This document shows, piece after piece, positions 59,154 to 64,000 of a DNA stretch of 64,000 nt. Position 1 is the first letter of the stretch; each line of letters starts with the position of its first letter. Source of the stretch: Polynucleobacter sp. UK-FUSCHL-C3 (GTDB taxonomy: Bacteria > Pseudomonadota > Gammaproteobacteria > Burkholderiales > Burkholderiaceae); contig NZ_CP099959.1 of the NCBI RefSeq assembly GCF_040409815.1, forward strand, positions 558,001 through 622,000. The letters run 5' to 3'. The position numbers and the translations under genes were made by a program. The notes beneath the pieces were generated by a model, which worked only from the letters and a program-made list of their open reading frames with translations, was not told the DNA's origin and searched no databases.

Positions 59154-59809
59154 AACGTGCCCATTCGATTATTCTGGCAGGACTCTGTTTCTTATTTGCG
59201 AGCACAGTAATGGCCCTTGAGGAACCAAAATACACCGTGATTGAAAGTTCCCCACCCTTTGAATTGCGTCAGTATGCACCTATGATTGTGGCCGAGGTGT
59301 ATGTGGATGGTGATATGAGTGATGCGGGCAGTAAAGGCTTTCGTCTCATTGCGGGTTATATCTTTGGCAAGAACCAATCCAAAACCAAGCTAGCCGATGA
59401 CCTGCAAGGTAGTGAGAAGATTGCCATGACTGTACCCGTCACGATGGAGCCAAAGACAGGGGGTAGCGAGAAGATTGCGATGACCGCCCCCGTGACCATG
59501 GAGACCCAAAAGAAAAACTCCAATCAATGGCGCATGTTTTTTGTCATGCCTAGTCAATACACATTGACTAGCTTACCAACCCCTACCAGCCCTGAAGTTA
59601 AGCTTAGAGAGATCCCTCCCCAGAAAAAAGCGGTGATTACCTATAGCGGCTTTAATTCAGATGAAAAGACGCAAGAGAAAGCCCAAGAACTGCGCGTCTG
59701 GATGAAATCTAAAAACTTGACTCCTGCTAGTGAGCCGCAACTCGCGCGCTACAACCCACCATGGAGTATTCCATTCTTGCGGCGTAACGAAGTTATGTTT
59801 GACTACTAA
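59147..59809 (+). CDS. SOUL-family heme-binding protein, exported
   Basis: A SOUL/HBP-fold protein with a signal peptide (hydrophobic core about 7-22, cleavage near VMA, residue 24). Typical strands are ESSPPFELRQYAPMIVAEV and, near the end, RYNPPWSIPFLRRNEVMF. Family members bind heme or tetrapyrroles in animals; bacterial roles are unclear. The motif SEKIAMTxPVTME occurs twice in tandem (see repeat). It overlaps ldcA at the start and convergent rlmJ at the end. Confidence 0.88.
59408..59509 (+). repeat. In-gene tandem duplication in the SOUL protein
   Basis: Two copies with a 54-base period start at 59408 and 59462. Over the first 14 codons they differ at seven bases, but only one amino acid changes (Val to Ala), so most changes are synonymous. 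This means an old duplication kept by selection on the protein. Confidence 0.75.
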
Positions 59810-60659
59810 GAACCCGATAAGATGCCCCAGCATCCTCTCCCAAAGCGGTTTGTAAGGTAGGTAGTAGTTTTTCTAGATAGGGATGTAAGGTCCATACGGG
59901 ATTAATGACAAACATCCCGCTCGCCTGAAGACGACGCTCTGTTGGCTCATGGGTAATTCGGAGTTCTGCATGGGTCCAGGGGCGCCCATAGTTTTCTGCA
60001 ATTGCTTTGAGTCGTTTGGGTAATTGAATGGACTCAGTGCGCTGGAGTATTGGATACCAAATGAGATAAGAGCCTGTTGCAAAACGGTCTAATGCCTCAG
60101 TTAAGCAGGTCTCTAATAAGAAATAATCCTGCTTATTTTCATAGGAAGGATCAATAAGGATCAAACCTCTTCGGCTCGGCGGAGGAAGCAGGGCTTTTAA
60201 GCTAGTAAAACCATCCTCTTTGCGAACCTCGATTTGTCGATCTAAATGAAGTTGCTTAATATTTTGCTCCAACAAGTCAATATCACTCGGATGGAGTTCA
60301 AACAGTCGTAGACGATCTTGAGTGCGTAGGAGCTTGGCCATCAAGAATGGTGAACCAGGATAAAAATCAATTCGATTCGGCGGATTAATACTGTTAACAA
60401 GATCAATGTACGCTTGAAGCTCAGAGTAATTCGTCTGAGGATCTTGATTACTAATAATACGATCAATGCCGGTAAGTGCCTCTTGACTGACGGTCGCAAA
60501 GCCCTCTCGTAATGAATACAGTCCTGCGCCCGCATGGGTATCAACTAGCAGGAGGGCGCCATCCTTTTCTTGCAAATAAGAAACGCTATGAATCAAAACA
60601 AGGTGCTTTAGAACATCCGCATGATTGCCAGCATGAAAGGCATGGCGATAACTAAACAT
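59793..60659 (-). CDS. rlmJ: 23S rRNA (adenine2030-N6)-methyltransferase RlmJ
   Basis: Methylates A2030 of 23S rRNA. The N-terminus MFSYRHAFHAGNHADVLKH is the family hallmark, which sets the start at ATG 60659; the in-frame start at 60689 is not needed. The catalytic motif reads DPSYE where E. coli RlmJ, as I recall, has DPPYE. The start overlaps the PAP2 gene stop by eight bases, so the two are coupled. Its end overlaps the convergent SOUL gene by 17 bases. Confidence 0.93.
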   Translation of the reverse strand: MFSYRHAFHAGNHADVLKHLVLIHSVSYLQEKDGALLLVDTHAGAGLYSLREGFATVSQEALTGIDRIISNQDPQTNYSELQAYIDLVNSINPPNRIDFYPGSPFLMAKLLRTQDRLRLFELHPSDIDLLEQNIKQLHLDRQIEVRKEDGFTSLKALLPPPSRRGLILIDPSYENKQDYFLLETCLTEALDRFATGSYLIWYPILQRTESIQLPKRLKAIAENYGRPWTHAELRITHEPTERRLQASGMFVINPVWTLHPYLEKLLPTLQTALGEDAGASYRVLSSQT

Positions 60660-61425
60660 CAGCTTGAGGCTTGTTCTGACGTAAGACAAACAAGACGAGC
60701 GTAATCACCAAAATAGCACTGCCGATGTATTGCAATATCTGATTATGCGGAAAGTCTAAGACCGTAGTTTGTAAAACATACAGCACTACAAAACCTGCAA
60801 TAGCAATGACACGAGGGACCAGGTTGGTGGGACTCAATTGAGCATCTCTAATACTGAGTGCCCAGCGACTGGCGATTAAGCCACACCAAATACCTAATGC
60901 AGAGCCCACCAATACATCGCCTGGCCAATGTGCCCCAACGGCATTACGAGAGATGCCGGTGAGGATTGCTAAGACAAATAAAACAATCAATAAATTACGC
61001 TTGGGCTGGGGGGTGGAAAAGAATAGCGCACTTGCCACCGAAAAGACCGTTAGGGTATGTCCTGAAGGCAAGGCGTGATGTAACAGGGGATCGCCCAGTA
61101 TATGAAAGCTATTTTGGCTAAGAACCCCGGCAGGGCGAGGTAAGCCAATCAGAGGCTTAAGACTCAAACTGATTACGGCTGCAAGCGCCCCAGAGATCAA
61201 TGCTGCACAGAGTTGTCGAGGCGCATAGAGCACCAGCGGAAAGCACAAAGCAAAAATACCCCAACCGTTACCCAAAAAGGTGAACCAAGCCCATGCCCAG
61301 TTGGGTAACACTTGAGCTGCGTGATTAAGCCAAAGAAAGAGCTCTAACTCTTTACCGCTCGTTATTAAGATGAGCCATAGACTCAGAGGGATGAGTGGGA
61401 TAGCCCAAGCGCGACCAAAGTTCAT
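60652..61425 (-). CDS. PAP2-family membrane phosphatase
   Basis: An integral membrane phosphatase of the type-2 phosphatidic acid phosphatase family; members dephosphorylate undecaprenyl diphosphate, phosphatidic acid or lipid A. All three motifs are intact: KPLIGLPRP, PSGH and SRNAVGAHWPGD. About six hydrophobic segments are present. I use ATG 61425, 14 bases after the upstream stop; a longer in-frame start at 61470 overlaps that gene. The substrate is unknown, but the location among glycosylation genes fits lipid-carrier or lipid A dephosphorylation. Confidence 0.87.
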   Translation of the reverse strand: MNFGRAWAIPLIPLSLWLILITSGKELELFLWLNHAAQVLPNWAWAWFTFLGNGWGIFALCFPLVLYAPRQLCAALISGALAAVISLSLKPLIGLPRPAGVLSQNSFHILGDPLLHHALPSGHTLTVFSVASALFFSTPQPKRNLLIVLFVLAILTGISRNAVGAHWPGDVLVGSALGIWCGLIASRWALSIRDAQLSPTNLVPRVIAIAGFVVLYVLQTTVLDFPHNQILQYIGSAILVITLVLFVLRQNKPQADV

Positions 61426-61438
61426 GGGCTGGCGGTCT

Positions 61439-62695
61439 TTATAAAGTTCGAGTGCGATCGGCCGCAGCAATTTGAGCAGCGAGTTGATTCATCACTTGTG
61501 GGACCGTAATAGCTTTCATGCAAACATTATCTTGGCAAGGGGTCTTGCGATGGTTAGCAGCGCTTACGCAAGGCGAACATGCTAATTGGGCTGTAATCGG
61601 AATCGATTTACCAAGAGAGCCATATAACGCCGGGGTCTCTGGACCGAAGAGAACTACAGTATGTAAATCGGTGACCGAAGAGAAGTGGCCTGGGCCCGAG
61701 TCATTGGTAACCATCGCATGCGATAGGGTGTATAGAGCTGGAAGTTCAGAGAAGCGCACGTGACCTGCAAAATTGATGGCATGTTTTACCTTGGCAGCTA
61801 AGCGTACTCCCTCAACATAAGTATGCTCTGCGGGTGAGCCCGTGATTAAAATGAGATCTTCGGGCCAGTGCTGATGTGTTGCAACGATCAGCTCTGAGAA
61901 GCGTTCTGGGGCCCAACGACGTTGCGGGAGCAAATCACTCGCATTCGGGTTAATTAAGATGATGCGTTGTTGACCATACTTAAACGGAATCATGGCCTGT
62001 TGGGCTAGATTCTCAATACGGAGTTGCAGGTGTTGCTTGACCATAGGGTCAATAACTGCCTGCGCAAGCTCAATCTCTTGATCGGTGATGGCTATTTTGC
62101 TAAAGGGCCTTTCTTCTTCGTTTGCAAAAGCTGCATACACGAGCGAAATAAAGTTTTTAGCAATATGAATATGCGGGTTGTAATGCACTTTACGGGTTAG
62201 CATCGTGCCACGCCATAAACCTTCCCCATGAAAAATATCATAGCCAACACGCCTTCTCGCACCACACAGACCAGTCAGAAGTGCTGTGAAACGAGAGAAC
62301 AGTTCTAGATCAATCACTGTATCAATCCGATAAAAACGTGCCTTCACTAAGAAGCGCAGAGTATCGAAAGCTAACTTCCACAAGCTAGAGGAATCAATTG
62401 TAAAAATATGGTTGGGATGAACGGTATTTAACAAACCAAGACTGGCAGCATTGCTCTTGAATATAAGGAAGTAGATCTCGGCACCATTCGCTTGGGCTTT
62501 GCGCATAGCTGGATCCACCAAGATGGCGCTCCCCATTTCGGAGAGCTCAATAAAGAGAAGCTTTTTAGGATCGCCCGACCGTGTAAATGGCCTAGAAAGG
62601 ATATCCAGTAAGGCAACAATGGGGCTAGCAATCGCACAAAGTGGCACCCCTACCCAGTGATCAATGGTCCGCATTGCATTGACGCTAATTGCCAT
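61439..62695 (-). CDS. Glycosyltransferase family 9 (heptosyltransferase-like)
   Basis: A GT-B-fold glycosyltransferase resembling LPS heptosyltransferases. The N-terminal half starts with KKLLFIELSEMGSAILVDP after an extra 45-residue segment that may associate with the membrane (VPLCAIASPIVALL). The C-terminal donor-binding half has NPNASDLLPQRRW and the GT9 signature TNDSGPGHFSS. A Cys-rich stretch near 370-395 (CSPCVSA, TPCQDNVC) is noteworthy. The sugar and acceptor cannot be assigned. It is followed by the PAP2 gene. Confidence 0.85.
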   Translation of the reverse strand: MAISVNAMRTIDHWVGVPLCAIASPIVALLDILSRPFTRSGDPKKLLFIELSEMGSAILVDPAMRKAQANGAEIYFLIFKSNAASLGLLNTVHPNHIFTIDSSSLWKLAFDTLRFLVKARFYRIDTVIDLELFSRFTALLTGLCGARRRVGYDIFHGEGLWRGTMLTRKVHYNPHIHIAKNFISLVYAAFANEEERPFSKIAITDQEIELAQAVIDPMVKQHLQLRIENLAQQAMIPFKYGQQRIILINPNASDLLPQRRWAPERFSELIVATHQHWPEDLILITGSPAEHTYVEGVRLAAKVKHAINFAGHVRFSELPALYTLSHAMVTNDSGPGHFSSVTDLHTVVLFGPETPALYGSLGKSIPITAQLACSPCVSAANHRKTPCQDNVCMKAITVPQVMNQLAAQIAAADRTRTL

Positions 62696-62744
62696 TCTGC
62701 TTTTATCCTTTATGTCCTAGGCTATATTTTATGCCCACGACCGT

Positions 62745-63758
62745 CTAACTACGCTTTAGTAATTTGTAGGCGCCTGGCAAGACGCACAATAAAGTAATTG
62801 CGCCATAGCTAATGGATCCCAAAACAGTTAGGGAGGGATTAACTCCCCAGAGGGCCAAGACGGAGGCTAGGGTGGCTTCACGTAAGCCCCAACCCGAGAT
62901 ACTAATTGGTAACATGAGTAAAAGACTCAAGGCGGGTAAACCAATCATCAGGGCCTCAGTCGGTACCTCAGCACCATAGGCTTTGAGACAAAAACCTAAA
63001 GCCAAAATATTGAAGCAATGAATGGATACCGCAAATATCCCTTGAGCAATATTGGTGGGCCAGGCAAACGCCAGACGGATTCCGGGAAGAGCATGATGCA
63101 AATCAAAGCGCGCTAAGAGTTTTTCAATCCAGATCAGTAGCGGTTTATAGCTCAGAGCAAAAGCAAGTGCGCACCCAGCACCCAACATCACTAGCAGAAT
63201 CAAGTAACCCAATTCAGTGCCCCAGGTGCCTAGCGTGGCGCCGCCAATCACTAGACCAATGCCGCCTAAGATATTGTTACCCATAAGACCCACGACTCGA
63301 TCTAACAGGGTCATGGAAAAACCTAAACGTAATTTAGGGCTTTGCTGCTTAAGATCATCCGCATGACTGAGTTCTTCAGCCAGTTCTTTTTCTTGGCTAA
63401 GTTGCCCGCTCCGAGTTAAGTGAGTACCGGCAATAGCGCGGTAGCTATCGCCACCCAGCGTGCTGGGCAGACCCTGATTAATTAAACCTCCCGAGAAATA
63501 TAAAGCCACATACCCAAGCAAGCTTCCCTGAAAGCCTGCTCGTTGCATAAATAAACCCCAGCGTAGACCGCCACAGATAAAGGCAGCAGTAATACAAAGA
63601 CCACCCGCAACGAGCCACTGGGCTTGTAATTGCAGTTCGGACTCAAACAGGGCTTTCCAATCGATACCGCTAGTGGCTTTCCATAACAACGCAATCGATA
63701 GAACAATCCGAATGGTGGGCCAGCTGCGCTTTAGTATTACTTTCCATTGAGAGCTCAT
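62745..63758 (-). CDS. UPF0104/LPG-synthase-like flippase-domain membrane protein
   Basis: A polytopic membrane protein (about eight segments) of the lysylphosphatidylglycerol-synthase transmembrane/AglD family. The family region SISGWGLREATLASVLALWG is clear near the C-terminus, as is QGLPSTLGGDSYRA. ATG 63758 overlaps the stop of the upstream gene (ATGA); the longer in-frame start at 63815 is less likely. A lipid or lipid-sugar transport role is inferred from family and neighbours. Confidence 0.8.
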   Translation of the reverse strand: MSSQWKVILKRSWPTIRIVLSIALLWKATSGIDWKALFESELQLQAQWLVAGGLCITAAFICGGLRWGLFMQRAGFQGSLLGYVALYFSGGLINQGLPSTLGGDSYRAIAGTHLTRSGQLSQEKELAEELSHADDLKQQSPKLRLGFSMTLLDRVVGLMGNNILGGIGLVIGGATLGTWGTELGYLILLVMLGAGCALAFALSYKPLLIWIEKLLARFDLHHALPGIRLAFAWPTNIAQGIFAVSIHCFNILALGFCLKAYGAEVPTEALMIGLPALSLLLMLPISISGWGLREATLASVLALWGVNPSLTVLGSISYGAITLLCVLPGAYKLLKRS

Positions 63759-64000
63759 GGACGTAAGGATAATGCCTCGCGCTCTGGTTTTGACTTTCCA
63801 CCCCAGCCTTGACAATAACTAAGTTCAAATTGGCTTAAGGCTTGACCTAAATGGGCTATCCGTAAGCGATCTAGGGGGCGACAGGTTCTAAATTGCCCTT
63901 CACCCACCGGAGCCTTAAATGACATCTCAGACCAGTTCAGTAAGATGACATTTGATCCCTCGGGAAGCTTACCAAACCACAAATCAAACTGATCCTGACG
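63755..64000 (-). CDS. C-terminal part of an unidentified gene, cut by the window edge
   Basis: The frame is open to the right edge; 81 C-terminal codons are visible, running from RQDQFDLWFGKLPEGSN to REALSLRP. No membrane segment or known motif is seen in this part. Its TGA overlaps the next ATG by four bases, so it belongs to the same envelope operon, and a membrane glycosyltransferase is possible but unproven. Confidence 0.6.
   Translation of the reverse strand, partial: RQDQFDLWFGKLPEGSNVILLNWSEMSFKAPVGEGQFRTCRPLDRLRIAHLGQALSQFELSYCQGWGGKSKPEREALSLRP

Overview
This window is chromosomal DNA of a betaproteobacterium, most likely Burkholderiaceae and probably a small-genome freshwater lineage such as Polynucleobacter. 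The reasons are the protein similarities as I recall them, the gene orders (rpsB-tsf-pyrH-frr-uppS-cdsA-dxr-rseP-bamA-skp-lpxD-fabZ-lpxA-lpxB-rnhB; smc-zipA-ligA; lysS-prfB-recJ), moderate GC by eye, and very dense packing. The genus is an inference; no 16S gene is present.

Layout. 1-2148: uvrB. 2213-8017: a complete ISC iron-sulfur operon (iscR-iscS-iscU-iscA-hscB-hscA-fdx) behind a recognisable IscR type-1 operator, plus a small HNH protein. 8022-13397, minus strand: an RpfE-like protein, recJ, prfB and lysS; prfB needs its programmed +1 frameshift. 13445-16215: lolF-lolD lipoprotein release and a TatD hydrolase. 16216-16816: the only gene-poor stretch, with a possible 38-codon ORF, a boxA-like sequence, a strong hairpin, and an initiator tRNA-fMet with promoter and terminator. 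16817-20620: kup, a small secreted protein and radA. 20627-23567, minus: dapD-dapE-prmB. 23747-30305: smc-zipA-ligA. 30294-33736, minus: map and glnD.

33807-48694 is one nearly gapless co-directional run: ribosomal protein S2 and EF-Ts (behind a structured leader), UMP kinase, ribosome recycling, isoprenoid and phospholipid synthesis, the RseP protease, BamA, Skp, lipid A synthesis, RNase HII and an rRNA/tRNA methyltransferase. It links translation to envelope building. 48701-52099 holds the PEP synthase regulator and PEP synthase, divergent; 52110-53399 smpB divergent from ratA-rnfH; 53505-59809 guaB-guaA-queE-queD-tadA-ldcA and a SOUL protein. 59793-64000, minus: a cell-envelope cluster (edge-truncated gene, UPF0104 membrane protein, GT9 glycosyltransferase, PAP2 phosphatase) ending in rlmJ.

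I found no phage, insertion sequence, CRISPR, toxin-antitoxin island or other accessory block, and no undescribed multi-gene system. The points worth a second look are smaller: an RseP lacking its second PDZ domain, a three-way-junction leader before rpsB, an orphan rrn-leader-like boxA segment, the prfB frameshift that a simple ORF call misses, a single LolF-type permease, and extreme end-to-end packing of convergent genes.
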